Positions 18,684 to 27,166 are shown, counted from the stretch's first letter. The stretch is DNA of 64,000 nucleotides from BOG-908 sp963751795 (GCA_963751795.1 CAVVVI010000004.1:186001-250000), one strand, 5' to 3'. Translations and numbers: made by a program. The notes: generated by a model from the letters alone, not told the origin.

Positions 18684-19643
18684 ATGCCCGACGACCAGCA
18701 TCACGATTTCCTCGCCGCCTCCCACGGCAGCGCCGAGCGCCGCACCTGGGCCGTCATCGCGCTCTGCCTGGCCATGATGGTGGCCGAGATCGCCGGCGGC
18801 TGGCTGTTCGGCTCCATCGCGCTGGTCGCCGACGGCCTGCATATGTCCACCCATGCCGGCGCCCTGCTGCTCGCAGCCCTGGCGTATCGCTACGCCAGCC
18901 GGCTCTCGCAGGATCCCCGCTTCAGCTTCGGCACCGGCAAGTTCGGCGATCTGGCGGGCTTCACCAGCGCCATCGTGCTGTCGATCATCGCGCTGCTGAT
19001 CGGCTACGAGGCGGTGCTGCGCCTGTTCCACCCCGTCGCGATCCGTTTCGGCGAGGCGATCCCCATCGCCTGCGTCGGCCTGGCCGTGAACGCCGCCAGC
19101 GTCTGGCTGCTCAGCGCCGGCCACGACCACGCCCACGGCCACGGACACGCTCACGGCCACGGCCATGCGGACCACGACCACGACCACCACGCCCACGGCC
19201 ACCACCATCACGGCAAGTCCGGCCAGGACAACAATCTGCGCGCCGCCCTGGTGCACGTTATGGCCGATGCTGCCGTCTCCGTGCTGGTCATCGTCGGCCT
19301 GCTGCTCGCCCGCTGGCTCGGCTGGCAGTGGATCGATCCGGCCATCGGCATCGTCGGCGCGCTGGTAATCGCGAGCTGGGCCGCGACCCTGGTGCGCGAC
19401 ACCGGCGCCATCCTGCTCGACATGAACCCGGACCCCGCAATGGCCGCGGCACTGCGCCACACCGTCGAAGCCGACGGCGACCGCATCTCGGATTTCCACC
19501 TCTGGCGCCTGGGCCCCGGCCATCTCGGCGCGATCTTCTGCGTGCACACCGAACACGCGCGCGACGTCGCCTACTACCGCGGCCGCCTCTGCGGCTTCGC
19601 CACCGTCTCGCACCTCACCATCGAGGTGCATCGCAAAGACTGA
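18684..19643 (+). CDS. dmeF: Cation diffusion facilitator with His-rich loop (DmeF-like)
   Basis: This 319-residue inner-membrane exporter of divalent metals (Co, Ni or Zn) works by proton antiport. The typical CDF start is SAERRTWAVIALCLAMMVAE, followed by ADGLHMSTHAGALLLAALAY, whose H/D residues line the transport site. Between TM4 and TM5, around residues 150-178, is a loop of many His/Gly/Asp residues that would bind metal. TM5 again carries the metal-site residues (HVMADAAVSVLVIVGLL). The cytoplasmic C-terminal domain ends HLTIEVH. DmeF assignment rests on the His-loop layout; the metal is not determinable here. No DmeR-type regulator is adjacent. Confidence 0.9.
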   Translation: MPDDQHHDFLAASHGSAERRTWAVIALCLAMMVAEIAGGWLFGSIALVADGLHMSTHAGALLLAALAYRYASRLSQDPRFSFGTGKFGDLAGFTSAIVLSIIALLIGYEAVLRLFHPVAIRFGEAIPIACVGLAVNAASVWLLSAGHDHAHGHGHAHGHGHADHDHDHHAHGHHHHGKSGQDNNLRAALVHVMADAAVSVLVIVGLLLARWLGWQWIDPAIGIVGALVIASWAATLVRDTGAILLDMNPDPAMAAALRHTVEADGDRISDFHLWRLGPGHLGAIFCVHTEHARDVAYYRGRLCGFATVSHLTIEVHRKD

Positions 19644-19764
19644 GGCGCCGTCACTCACTATCGCAGCGCAACATGCGCACCGGCCCGCAAGTCACGGCAA
19701 TCACTTCGCAAGATCACGTGGCACAGCTGACGAAATCGGGATGGAACGCCGCCCGAGAAGCCGC

Positions 19765-19795
19765 TTGACAGACCTGTCGAATACCCTGGTAGGCT
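19765..19795 (+). promoter_or_regulatory. Possible promoter (-35 TTGACA) for the secreted protein gene
   Basis: A perfect TTGACA lies at 19765-19770. The best -10-like element, TAGGCT at 19790-19795, is weak and spaced 19 bp away. The secreted-protein start codon is at 19846. Confidence 0.3.
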
Positions 19796-19845
19796 CGATA
19801 CGCTTCAGAACCGCAAGGTTGGGCAAAGCGAAAGGACGAGACAGG

Positions 19846-20955
19846 ATGCAGGCAAGACATTGGCTCCTTTGTGCCGGAGCCGCGATGTTCGCTGTTTCCG
19901 CAGCGGGCCAGGCCGCCGCGAACGGCGAGCTGATCGTCAAGAGCGGCCGGGCCAACGCCCAAGGCTTCGCGCCGAAATTCGCCGTCATCAAGCGGCTCAC
20001 GCCCAACATCCACGGCATCGCACCGGCTGTCGTGCCGCCGACATGGAATTTCGCGTTCACCTATGGCGGCACCACGTACAACACCACGATGATCGGCGCC
20101 AACCCCGCCACCGGCGCCAGCACTACCGTCCCCGTCTATATCATTCCGCTGAAGGTCACCTACGGCACCACCTCGTACGACCCCACCAAGGTCACCGCCA
20201 ACGGCGTCAGCATCATCCAGAACGTCCGCAACTCGCCTGTGTTCTCCAGCACGATCGACTACAACCAGGGCGGCACGGATATCGGCACCACGCAGTATCT
20301 CGATGCATTCCAGCGCGCCAATCTGTGGGGCACCGTCAGCGCGCATCCGGGCTACCACGTGCTGCTCAACACCGTCGTCGAACCGGTGCAGTCGATCACC
20401 ATCCCCACGCGTAACGGCAGCATCATCTCCGCCTTCGGCGCCAGCCGGCTGATCCTGGCCAACATCAACACGGTCGATCCGAAGCTGCAGAGCCTGATCA
20501 CCTCGCTGGGCATTCCCAGCAACGCGCTGCCGCTGTTCATCACCACGCAAACCTACCTGTCGAGCAGCAACTCCTCCTCGGGCTGCTGCATCGGCGGCTA
20601 TCACAGCGTGAACAACAGCGGCCAGCCTTACGCGATGAGCACGTACATCACCACGTCCGGCGCCTTCGCGCAGAACGTCAGCGCGCTCAGCCACGAGATC
20701 GGCGAGTGGATCGACGATCCCAACACCAACAACGCCGTGCCGCCGGCCTGCGGCGCCGGCGCCAATCTCGAAAACGGTGATCCGCTCGAGAACAACGCCA
20801 ACTATGGCGACTACGCCTACACCGTCGGCGGCGTCACCTGGGATCTGCAGGATCTCGCGACCCTGCCGTATTTCGGCGCGCCCGCCAGCACCACGGTGAA
20901 TGGCTGGACGACGTTCCAGGGCGAGAACCTGCCGTTCTGCTCTGCCGGCGGCTGA
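19846..20955 (+). CDS. Secreted protein with HExxxW-type putative metalloprotease motif
   Basis: This 369-residue protein has a signal peptide (MQARHWLLCAGAAMFAVSAA, cleavage near GQAAA). The mature part is rich in Asn, Ser, Thr and Gly. A motif near the C-terminal third reads ALSHEIGEWIDDPNTNN. The spaced His and Glu resemble the zinc-binding helix of secreted metalloproteases, but a third zinc ligand is not obvious, so catalysis is inference. Two adjacent Cys pairs may form disulfides (SSSGCCIGG; ACGAG with LPFCSAGG). AAAGGACGAG upstream supports ATG 19846 over the in-frame ATG 19741. The composition differs from the neighbours but fits extracellular proteins. Confidence 0.7.
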   Translation: MQARHWLLCAGAAMFAVSAAGQAAANGELIVKSGRANAQGFAPKFAVIKRLTPNIHGIAPAVVPPTWNFAFTYGGTTYNTTMIGANPATGASTTVPVYIIPLKVTYGTTSYDPTKVTANGVSIIQNVRNSPVFSSTIDYNQGGTDIGTTQYLDAFQRANLWGTVSAHPGYHVLLNTVVEPVQSITIPTRNGSIISAFGASRLILANINTVDPKLQSLITSLGIPSNALPLFITTQTYLSSSNSSSGCCIGGYHSVNNSGQPYAMSTYITTSGAFAQNVSALSHEIGEWIDDPNTNNAVPPACGAGANLENGDPLENNANYGDYAYTVGGVTWDLQDLATLPYFGAPASTTVNGWTTFQGENLPFCSAGG

Positions 20956-20963
20956 GCCCAACC

Positions 20964-20997
20964 GCACCCTGCCGGCCCGCACAGGCCGGCAGGGTGC
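20964..20997. terminator. Hairpin between convergent genes
   Basis: A perfect 14-bp inverted repeat with a 6-nt loop (arms GCACCCTGCCGGCC / GGCCGGCAGGGTGC) lies between the stops of the convergent genes ending at 20955 and 21014. It has no U-tract. It probably serves as a bidirectional terminator or mRNA 3' stabiliser. Confidence 0.6.
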
Positions 20998-21013
20998 ACG
21001 CCGCCTGAACGCG

Positions 21014-22111
21014 TCACACCGCCACGCCCCGCACCCGCGCCCGCACGGCCTGCAGCGGCCGTTCCACCACCGCGTGCAGCGCCGCGGCCATGCCCAGCGC
21101 GCCCACCATGCCCAGGCCGTAAGGCAGCGCACCGCGCGCCGGCCACAACCCGGCAATCGCCCCCAACACCACCCCGTGGCCGATATAGAGCGGGTAGGAC
21201 AACTCGCCGAGCCGCCGGTCCCATCGCCGCCACGCCCCTTGCGGCCGGCGCGCACGCGCCAGCAACGGTAGCGCCGCGCACAGCACCGCCAGCATCGGCA
21301 GTTGCCACGCCAGCACCGGATGCCCGCGCTCGCCGCACACCACGAACGCCAGCGGCACCAGGGCGGCGGCGAACAGCAGGTGCACACGCGCGCCCCGGCT
21401 GCGATCGGCCTGGATCAGGAAGGTGCACACCCCGAACGCAAAGAACGGCGCGTTGAGCAGCTGCAGCCCGCCGGCCGCACCGCCGGCCATCCAGTGCCGC
21501 CACAGGAACACACCGAACGCCGCGTAGCCGGCCGCAAAGGCAGCCGCACCCACGCGCCGGCGCCACGCCGCGCCGTCGCCGCGCGCCATCAGCCAGCACG
21601 TCGCCGCGGCAACGATGTAGAACGCCGCCTCCACCCGCAGCGTCCAGGCAAACGGGATGAAATCGAAATCCTGCCCGCTGATGCGGTGCGCCGGCAGGCC
21701 GGGCACCACATCGAGCACGCCGGCCGCGATCACGCCCGGCTGCCACGGCGTGCCCACCAGCGGCGCATCCAGCGGCACCAGCCGCCCGCCGGCATACAGC
21801 AGGCTATCGACTGCCATCGTCACGCCCAGCGCCGCCAGATATGGCGGCACCACCCGCAACGCCCGGTTGGCGAGGAACGCGCCGGGCCGCCCGGCATAAA
21901 AACGGCTGATCGCCTCGCTCACGATGAAGCCGGACAGCGCGAAGAACACCGCCACCGCAACCGCGCCCAGCTCGAGCGAGTACAGCACCGCCCGGCCCGC
22001 CGGGGGCAGCAGCAGCAGGCCGTGCTGCACCAGCACCATCGCGGCGAGGCCAAAACGGAAAGCCCCGAAGGGCCGGTAGCTGCCAGGGCGATCGGGCGTG
22101 CGGCTCGTCAT
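21014..22111 (-). CDS. Membrane acyltransferase (acyltransferase-3 / OafA family)
   Basis: This 365-residue multi-spanning protein belongs to the acyltransferase-3 family, which O-acetylates or acylates surface polysaccharides and lipids. Family features visible are the N-terminal RPFGAFRFGLAAMVLVQHG, the second-helix VFFALSGFIVSEAISRFY with its Arg-rich follow-up ANRALRVVPPYLAAL, and the C-terminal LGELSYPLYIGHGVVLG. About ten hydrophobic helices are present. ATG 22111 (MTSRTPDRPG) is preferred over the upstream GTG/TTG-like starts. It is divergent from the methyltransferase gene. The acceptor is unknown, but a cell-surface glycan is plausible given the glycan island later in the window. Confidence 0.87.
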   Translation of the reverse strand: MTSRTPDRPGSYRPFGAFRFGLAAMVLVQHGLLLLPPAGRAVLYSLELGAVAVAVFFALSGFIVSEAISRFYAGRPGAFLANRALRVVPPYLAALGVTMAVDSLLYAGGRLVPLDAPLVGTPWQPGVIAAGVLDVVPGLPAHRISGQDFDFIPFAWTLRVEAAFYIVAAATCWLMARGDGAAWRRRVGAAAFAAGYAAFGVFLWRHWMAGGAAGGLQLLNAPFFAFGVCTFLIQADRSRGARVHLLFAAALVPLAFVVCGERGHPVLAWQLPMLAVLCAALPLLARARRPQGAWRRWDRRLGELSYPLYIGHGVVLGAIAGLWPARGALPYGLGMVGALGMAAALHAVVERPLQAVRARVRGVAV

Positions 22112-22224
22112 GCAGCGGCAGGTATCGCCCACCCCAAGGCGGCACAAGCTAATCTGGCGCTGCGGCCAAGCTGCGGCTAGGCTGCCCCCGCCCGGGACGC
22201 CCCGGCTGGGAGCCCGCCGCCCGG

Positions 22225-22962
22225 ATGACCATCGCCCCCGCCCCCAGCCGGCGCTGGCTTTTCATGTCGCCGCGCGACATCGGCCTGTTCCTGCGCAGCG
22301 CCCGCACCGACGCCCGCATCGCCGCACTCCGCACCACCCAGGGCGCCCGCGCCGCCTTCGAGGACGCCTACGCCGCCTCGCCCGATCCCTGGGCCTCGGC
22401 CGATCCGCGCTACTTCTACCAGCGCTGGAAATACGAGGGCCTGATCGCCGCCCTGCCGCCCGGCCGCCGCTTCGCCCGCGCGCTGGATCTGGGCAGCGGC
22501 ATCGGCGCGCTCAGCCTGGCGCTCACCGCGGTGGCCGACAGCGTGCTGGGGCTCGACATCGCGCAATCCGCCGTCGAACGCGCCACCGCACGCGCAGCCG
22601 GCCGCCTTGGCCTGCAGTTCGCCCAAGGCGACGTCACCGCGCTGGACCCGGCGCTGGCCGGCCGATTCGATCTCGTCGTGGTCGCCGACACGCTCTACTA
22701 CCTCGACCGGCTGGACGGCCCCAGCCTGCAGCAGACCGTCGCCGGCATCGTCCGCACGCTGGCCCCCGGCGGCCTCTGCCTGGTGGCCAACCACTACTTC
22801 TTCGCGGCCGACCGCGATTCCCGCCTGTCCCGCCGCATCCAGGACGGCTTCATCGCCAATCCGGACCTGCAGGTGATCGAAACCCGGCGCCGCCCCTTCT
22901 ACCTCGCCGCCCTGCTCGGCCGCGCGCCGGGCCCGGCCGGGCCGGAACCAGCCCCCGCATGA
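22225..22962 (+). CDS. SAM-dependent methyltransferase, NodS-like
   Basis: This 245-residue class I methyltransferase has motif I in ARALDLGSGIGALSLALT and the following acidic position in VLGLDIAQSAVERATARA. Motif IV-like FDLVVVADTLYYL is also present. The N-terminal DAYAASPDPWASADPRYFYQ resembles NodS/SAM methyltransferases that act on N-acylated sugars and related lipids. Its stop overlaps the next start by ATGA, so it is coupled to the HpnL-like flippase. This suggests a role in modifying or exporting a lipid-linked compound; the exact substrate is not visible. Confidence 0.82.
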   Translation: MTIAPAPSRRWLFMSPRDIGLFLRSARTDARIAALRTTQGARAAFEDAYAASPDPWASADPRYFYQRWKYEGLIAALPPGRRFARALDLGSGIGALSLALTAVADSVLGLDIAQSAVERATARAAGRLGLQFAQGDVTALDPALAGRFDLVVVADTLYYLDRLDGPSLQQTVAGIVRTLAPGGLCLVANHYFFAADRDSRLSRRIQDGFIANPDLQVIETRRRPFYLAALLGRAPGPAGPEPAPA

Positions 22963-23897
22963 GCTGGCGCCGCGCGGCCGCCCTGGCCGCCGGCGGCGTC
23001 GCCCTCGCCTGGATCATCGCCTCGGTCGGCCTCGCCACGGTCGTCCGCAACGTGGGCCAGGCGGGCTGGGTGCTGCCCGCCGCCGCCGCCATCCACGGTG
23101 TCCAACTCTACCTCTCGGCGCTCGCCTGGCGCGCGGCGCTGGGCGCCCGCGGCCTCGGCCGCGTCGCCATCCTCACCATCCGCTGGGTGCGGGAGGCGGT
23201 GAATACCCTCGTGCCGGTGGCCCAGATCGGCGGTCAGGTGGTGGGTGCGCGGCTGCTGGTCCGCCGTGGCCTCACCCCGGTGGCCGCCGTCGCCGGCACC
23301 ATCCTCGATCTCACGCTGGAGGCCGCCGCCCAGCTGATCTTCACGCTGGCGGGCGTAGCGGTCCTGCTCGCCAACCGGCCCGATCACGCCCGGCTCGCCT
23401 GGGCCGGCGGCGGCCTGGCACTCACGGCCGCCGGCGTCGCCGCCTTCATCGCCGCCCAGCGCCTGGGCCTGCTGCGCCTGGTCGAACGCGCTGCCGCCCG
23501 CATGGTGGCCGCCTGGCCGTCCACCGCCGGCTGGTCGATGGCCGGCCTGCACGCGGCCCTGATGGCCCGCCAGGCCGACACCCCGGCCCTGGCCGGCGCC
23601 GTGCTGCTGCACACGATCAGCTGGGCGCTCGGCGGCGCGGAAATCTGGGTTCTCCTGCGCGCGCTCGGCCATCCCGTCAGCCTGCTGGATGCCACCGTCA
23701 TCGAGAGCCTCGGCATGGCTGCCCGCAGCGCCGGCTTCGCGGTGCCCGGCGCGCTCGGCGTGCAGGAGGGCGGGTTCGTGCTGGTCTGCGGCGCCTTCGG
23801 CCTGCCGGCCGAAGCGGCGCTCTCGCTGTCGGTGCTCAAGCGCCTGCGCGAGGTGCTGGTCGCATTGCCCGTGCTGGCCCGGCGAGACGTGTTCTGA
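22959..23897 (+). CDS. Flippase-like integral membrane protein (HpnL / LPG-synthase TM family)
   Basis: This 312-residue protein has about eight hydrophobic helices and the family hallmark IRWVREAVNTLVPVAQIGGQ near residue 68. The C-terminal SAGFAVPGALGVQEGGFVLV is also diagnostic. These features match the lysylphosphatidylglycerol-synthase transmembrane/HpnL family. HpnL proteins are linked to hopanoid lipid biosynthesis, and others move lipids across the inner membrane. It starts by ATGA overlap with the NodS-like methyltransferase. No squalene-hopene cyclase or other hpn gene is within the window, so hopanoid function is only suggested. Confidence 0.82.
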   Translation: MSWRRAAALAAGGVALAWIIASVGLATVVRNVGQAGWVLPAAAAIHGVQLYLSALAWRAALGARGLGRVAILTIRWVREAVNTLVPVAQIGGQVVGARLLVRRGLTPVAAVAGTILDLTLEAAAQLIFTLAGVAVLLANRPDHARLAWAGGGLALTAAGVAAFIAAQRLGLLRLVERAAARMVAAWPSTAGWSMAGLHAALMARQADTPALAGAVLLHTISWALGGAEIWVLLRALGHPVSLLDATVIESLGMAARSAGFAVPGALGVQEGGFVLVCGAFGLPAEAALSLSVLKRLREVLVALPVLARRDVF

Positions 23898-23912
23898 TGC
23901 CCCGCGCGCATC

Positions 23913-23945
23913 GGGCGCCGCACAGGGCGGCGCCGTGCGGTGCCC
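23913..23945. terminator. Hairpin between convergent genes
   Basis: GGGCGCCGCAC and GTGCGGTGCCC form an 11-bp stem with one G-T pair around an 11-nt loop. It lies between the stop of the flippase gene (23897) and the stop of the minus-strand SCP2 gene (23976). Confidence 0.45.
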
Positions 23946-23975
23946 GGCCGGGGATGCCGGGCCCGCGCTGTCCTG

Positions 23976-24272
23976 CTACTTCAATACGCTGGCCAGCTTC
24001 ATCGCGATGCCGGTATTGCCCTTCACCTTCAGCTTGCCGGTCATGAACGCCATCGTCGCATCCAGCTGCCCGTTCATGATCTTCGTCAGATCGTCAGGGC
24101 TGATCACCAGCGTGCAATCCGCATCGTCGTCCGCGTGGCTCATCACCGCCGGCTTCTGCGTGCCGTCGATGAACAGGCGATCCTCGCCGAAATCGAATTT
24201 CAGCTTGGCACCCAGCTCGCTGAACGCGTCCAGCCGGCCGCCGAACGCCGTCTCGATATCGGCCACGCTCAT
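23976..24272 (-). CDS. SCP2 sterol-binding-fold protein
   Basis: This 98-residue single-domain protein has the SCP2 pattern: FGEDRLFIDGT, then DADCTLVISPDDLTKIMNGQ, then AFMTGKLKVKGNTGIAMKLA at the C-terminus. SCP2 domains bind lipids or acyl-CoA in a hydrophobic tunnel. In bacteria, stand-alone copies have no fixed role. The start is ATG 24272, which is divergent from nagA by about 75 bp. Confidence 0.88.
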   Translation of the reverse strand: MSVADIETAFGGRLDAFSELGAKLKFDFGEDRLFIDGTQKPAVMSHADDDADCTLVISPDDLTKIMNGQLDATMAFMTGKLKVKGNTGIAMKLASVLK

Positions 24273-24347
24273 CTCTCGTATCCTTCCTTGCAGACTGCGC
24301 GGGACGGTAACGGCGCGGCGGAACGCTGTAAACTCGGCGGCCGGCGC

Positions 24348-25510
24348 ATGACGGCCAGCTTCCTCGTGGGCGCCGCCGTGCTGGCCGGGGGCGCCTGGGC
24401 CGCCGGGCAGGGCGTGCTGCTGGAAGGCGCGCGCATCGCCGCCATCCTGCCCGAGGCCGCCCAACCCGCCGCCGCCCGCATCGCACTGCCGCCCGGCAGC
24501 CTGCTCGCCCCCGGCCTGATCGACCTGCAGGTGAATGGCGGCGGCGGCCTGCTGTTCAACGACGCCCCCACCCAAGAAGACCGCGCGCGCCATCGCCGCC
24601 GCCCACCGCCGGCTGGGCACCACCGCCATCCTGCCCACGCTGATCACCGCGCCGCCCGCCGCCATGCACGCCGCCGCCGCCGTAACGGCCGAGCCGGCGC
24701 GCGGCATTCTCGGCCTGCATTTCGAGGGCCCGTTCCTCAGCCGCGAACGCCCCGGCGTGCACCCCGCCCACCTGATCCGCGCCCCGGACAAAGCCGATCT
24801 GGCCCTGCTGGAGCGCGCGGCCTCCAACCAGCCCGTGCTGCTGACCGTGGCGCCCGAAACGCTCACCGACGCGCAGATCGCGCGCCTGGCCGCCGCCGGC
24901 ATCGTGCTCGCCGCCGGCCATACCGCCGCCTCGGCCGAGCGCACGCAAGCCGCGCTGGCCGCCGGCATCACCGGCTTCACCCATCTGTTCAACGCCATGC
25001 CGCCACTCGCCGCCCGCGCACCCGGGCCCGCCGGCGCGGCCCTCGGCCACGCTTCCGCCTGGTGCGGCGTGATCGCCGATGGCATCCACGTGCACCCCGC
25101 CATGCTGCGCCTGCTGCTGGCCGCCAAGCCCGGCCGCACCCTGCTGGTCTCGGACGCCATGCCGCCCACCGGCACCACGCTCGCCGGCTTCACTTTGGCC
25201 GGCCAGACCATCTACCGCGCCGAAGGCGCCCTGCGCACCGACGACGGCACGCTGGCCGGCGCCGACATCTGCCTGCTCGACGCGGTGCGCTACTGCGTCC
25301 GCACGCTCGGCCTGCCGCCCGCCCAGGCGATCGGCCTGGCTACAGCGGCCCCCGCCGCCTTCATGGGCGTGGCCGATCGCCTCGGCCACATCGCCCCCGG
25401 CCTGCAGGCCGACCTTCTGCTGCTCACCCCGGGCCTGGACCTGCTGGGCACCTGGCTGGCCGGCACCTGGCAGGGCCAGCCCGGCGCCAATCCAGGGATC
25501 CGCCGCATGA
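24348..25510 (+). CDS. nagA: N-acetylglucosamine-6-phosphate deacetylase, frame-broken
   Basis: The product is a metal-dependent amidohydrolase that deacetylates GlcNAc-6-P. Recognisable segments are LAPGLIDLQVNGGGGLLFND, LHFEGPFLSRERPGVHP, AAGHTAAS, HLFNAMPPL, DGIHVHPAML and LLVSDAMPPTGTT. The first about 74 residues are in one frame and the rest is +1. One extra C in the CCC run at 24571-24573 accounts for the shift. The corrected frame has no stop before the ybiB ATG at 25507; it reads straight into it. A further +1 upstream would place the stop at 25508-25510, giving the ATGA overlap seen elsewhere in this window. It is either a fusion or a second indel. Confidence 0.82.
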
Positions 25511-26448
25511 CCGACGCCACCGAACGCTTCGCCGGCTATGTCGCCACCCTCGGCCGCGGCCCCGGCCGCTCGCGCGCCCTGACACGCGAGGAGGCGGCCG
25601 ACGCCATCGCCCTGCTGCTGGCCGGCGCGGCCGATCCCGTGCAGATCGGCGCCTTTCTCATGCTGCTGCGCTACCGCGGCGAAGACCCGGACGAGATCAC
25701 CGGCCTGGTGCAGGGTGCCGCCCCCGCCACGCGCGTGCCGGATACCGCCATCGACCTCGACTGGCCCTCCTACGGCGCCGGCCGCACCCGCGGCGCGCCG
25801 TGGTTCCTGCTCTCCGCTTTGGCGCTGTCGCGCGCCGGCTTCCGCATCCTCATGCACGGCACCAACGATTTCACCGGCGGCATGCCGGTGGCCGAAGCCT
25901 TGTCCCGCCTCGGCCGCGCGCCCGCCGCCAGCGTGCCGGATGCCGCCCGCCTGCTCGCCGCCGAGCGCTTCGCCTACCTGCCGATCGCCACGCTGAATCC
26001 GGCTTTGGCGCACCTGCTGGGCCTGCGCCGCCTGCTCGGCCTGCGCTCGCCGCTCAACACCGTGGCCCGCCTGTTGGACCCCGCCGGCGCCCCGGCCGGC
26101 GTCGATGGCGTGTTCCACCCGGCCTATATCGAAACCCACCTCGCAGTGGCCGAACGCTGCGCCCGGCCGCGGCTGCTCGTGCTCAAGGGCGGCGGCGGCG
26201 AAGCCGAACGCAACCCGCGCCGCGCCACCGTAGGCTATCTGTGGACCGCAGCGGGTGGCCGCACCGAAATCCCCCTGCCGGCCATCCCCTGCGGCCCGCC
26301 GGCAGCCGAGGAGCCCGACCTCGCCGACCTCTGGGCCGGCCGCATCCGCCACGCCGAAACCGAGGCCCGCATCGTCGCCACCATAGAGCTGGCATTGCTC
26401 GCCATGGGCATCGAAGCCGACGCGGCGGCGATCTGGGCCAAGCGCTAA
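25507..26448 (+). CDS. ybiB: TrpD2/YbiB-like glycosyltransferase-family-3 protein
   Basis: This 313-residue protein resembles anthranilate phosphoribosyltransferase but belongs to the TrpD2/YbiB group, which bind nucleic acid and lack a proven biosynthetic role. The N-terminal helical domain reads GPGRSRALTREEAADAIALL and VQIGAFLMLLRYRGEDPDEI. The catalytic-fold segments are FRILMHGTNDFTGGMPVAEA, LGLRSPLNTVARLLDP, FHPAYIETHLAVAE and LLVLKGGGGEAERNP. The frame is open upstream into nagA, so a fused product is possible. The natural start is probably ATG 25507. Confidence 0.82.
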   Translation: MTDATERFAGYVATLGRGPGRSRALTREEAADAIALLLAGAADPVQIGAFLMLLRYRGEDPDEITGLVQGAAPATRVPDTAIDLDWPSYGAGRTRGAPWFLLSALALSRAGFRILMHGTNDFTGGMPVAEALSRLGRAPAASVPDAARLLAAERFAYLPIATLNPALAHLLGLRRLLGLRSPLNTVARLLDPAGAPAGVDGVFHPAYIETHLAVAERCARPRLLVLKGGGGEAERNPRRATVGYLWTAAGGRTEIPLPAIPCGPPAAEEPDLADLWAGRIRHAETEARIVATIELALLAMGIEADAAAIWAKR

Positions 26449-26534
26449 ATCGCCCTTCCAAACGGCCGATCCGTTCGCCTAAACTCGCCGGACGAGGCCG
26501 AGCGCGCGATGGCTTGGCCCGGGGGAATCGCCGC

Positions 26535-26864
26535 ATGAACATCGTCCGCAGCGCCAAGCGCTTCGCCGTCGCCGCCATCCCGCCCGTGCTGTTCCTCTCG
26601 CTCACCGCCTATTTCGGCTGGAACGCGCTGCGCGGCGACCACGGCCTGCGCAGCTACGCACTGCGCCAGCAGCAACTGGTGCGCGCCACCAGCGAGCAGA
26701 AAGCCGCCGAAGCCGAGCGCCAGGCCTGGGAGATCCGGGTAGCCGGCCTGCGCGCGAACCACATCGACCCCGATACGCTCGACGAACGCGCCCGCGCCAT
26801 GCTCAATCTGGCCGACCCGAACGACGTGGTGGTGCCCTACGGCCAGGGCAACAAGCTTTTCTAA
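26535..26864 (+). CDS. Septum formation initiator, FtsB/DivIC family
   Basis: This 109-residue bitopic membrane protein has a short cytoplasmic N-terminus, one transmembrane helix (AVAAIPPVLFLSLTAYFGWN) and a coiled coil (QQQLVRATSEQKAAEAERQA). A conserved tail follows (HIDPDTLDERARAMLNLA, then DVVVPY). This is the layout of the divisome protein FtsB/DivIC. The usual enolase or pdhA neighbour is absent. The tmRNA promoter starts 8 bp after its stop. Confidence 0.88.
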   Translation: MNIVRSAKRFAVAAIPPVLFLSLTAYFGWNALRGDHGLRSYALRQQQLVRATSEQKAAEAERQAWEIRVAGLRANHIDPDTLDERARAMLNLADPNDVVVPYGQGNKLF

Positions 26865-26872
26865 GCGCCCGC

Positions 26873-26901
26873 TTGCCCCAGCCATCGCCCGCGCCTATAG
26901 T
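26873..26901 (+). promoter_or_regulatory. Promoter of the tmRNA gene
   Basis: TTGCCC at 26873-26878 and TATAGT at 26896-26901 are separated by exactly 17 bp just upstream of the tmRNA acceptor piece. The predicted transcription start is about 26907. Confidence 0.6.
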
Positions 26902-26906
26902 CATAG

Positions 26907-27137
26907 GGCTGGCTTCGGCCTGCTATGGCGATAAACGGTGCGTGGAATAAGCGTTGTGGACCCGGGGGCAGTGCCCGGCGTCTCCACCAACCTGCGGGGA
27001 CGACACAGGCTCGACACGCGTGGTAAAGACTCACTTTTTGCCCGGCATGATTCCGCCGTCATCGGGTCAATTCACAAGTGCCAACGATAACTTCGAGGCG
27101 CTCGCGATCGCTGCGTAAGCAGTGACACGCGCGGTTA
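26907..27137 (+). ncRNA. ssrA: Circularly permuted two-piece tmRNA (alphaproteobacterial type)
   Basis: tmRNA rescues stalled ribosomes and adds a degradation tag. In the permuted form the 3' acceptor piece is encoded first. Here it ends CGTCTCCACCA at 26989, preceded by a T-arm-like hairpin (CCCGGGGGCAGTGCCCGG). Six bases later the 5' tRNA-like part begins GGGGACG at 26996, and this pairs with CGTCTCC as the acceptor stem. The tag reading frame at 27080-27118 encodes ANDNFEALAIAA and then TAA, a clear proteolysis tag ending in Ala-Ala. The boundaries (about 26907 to 27137) are estimates from the promoter and the terminator hairpin. Confidence 0.95.
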
Positions 27138-27166
27138 GGGGGGCCCCGGGCAACAGAATGCCCCCC
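27138..27166 (+). terminator. Terminator-like hairpin after tmRNA
   Basis: GGGGGGC at 27138-27144 and GCCCCCC at 27160-27166 form a 7-bp G/C stem directly after the tmRNA coding piece. Only a weak T-stretch follows. Confidence 0.45.

Noticed and set aside
19120..19215. Short tandem GGCCACG/CACGCCC-type repeats that resemble a repeat array
   Set aside because: They encode the His-rich loop of the CDF transporter in frame, so they are coding repeats.
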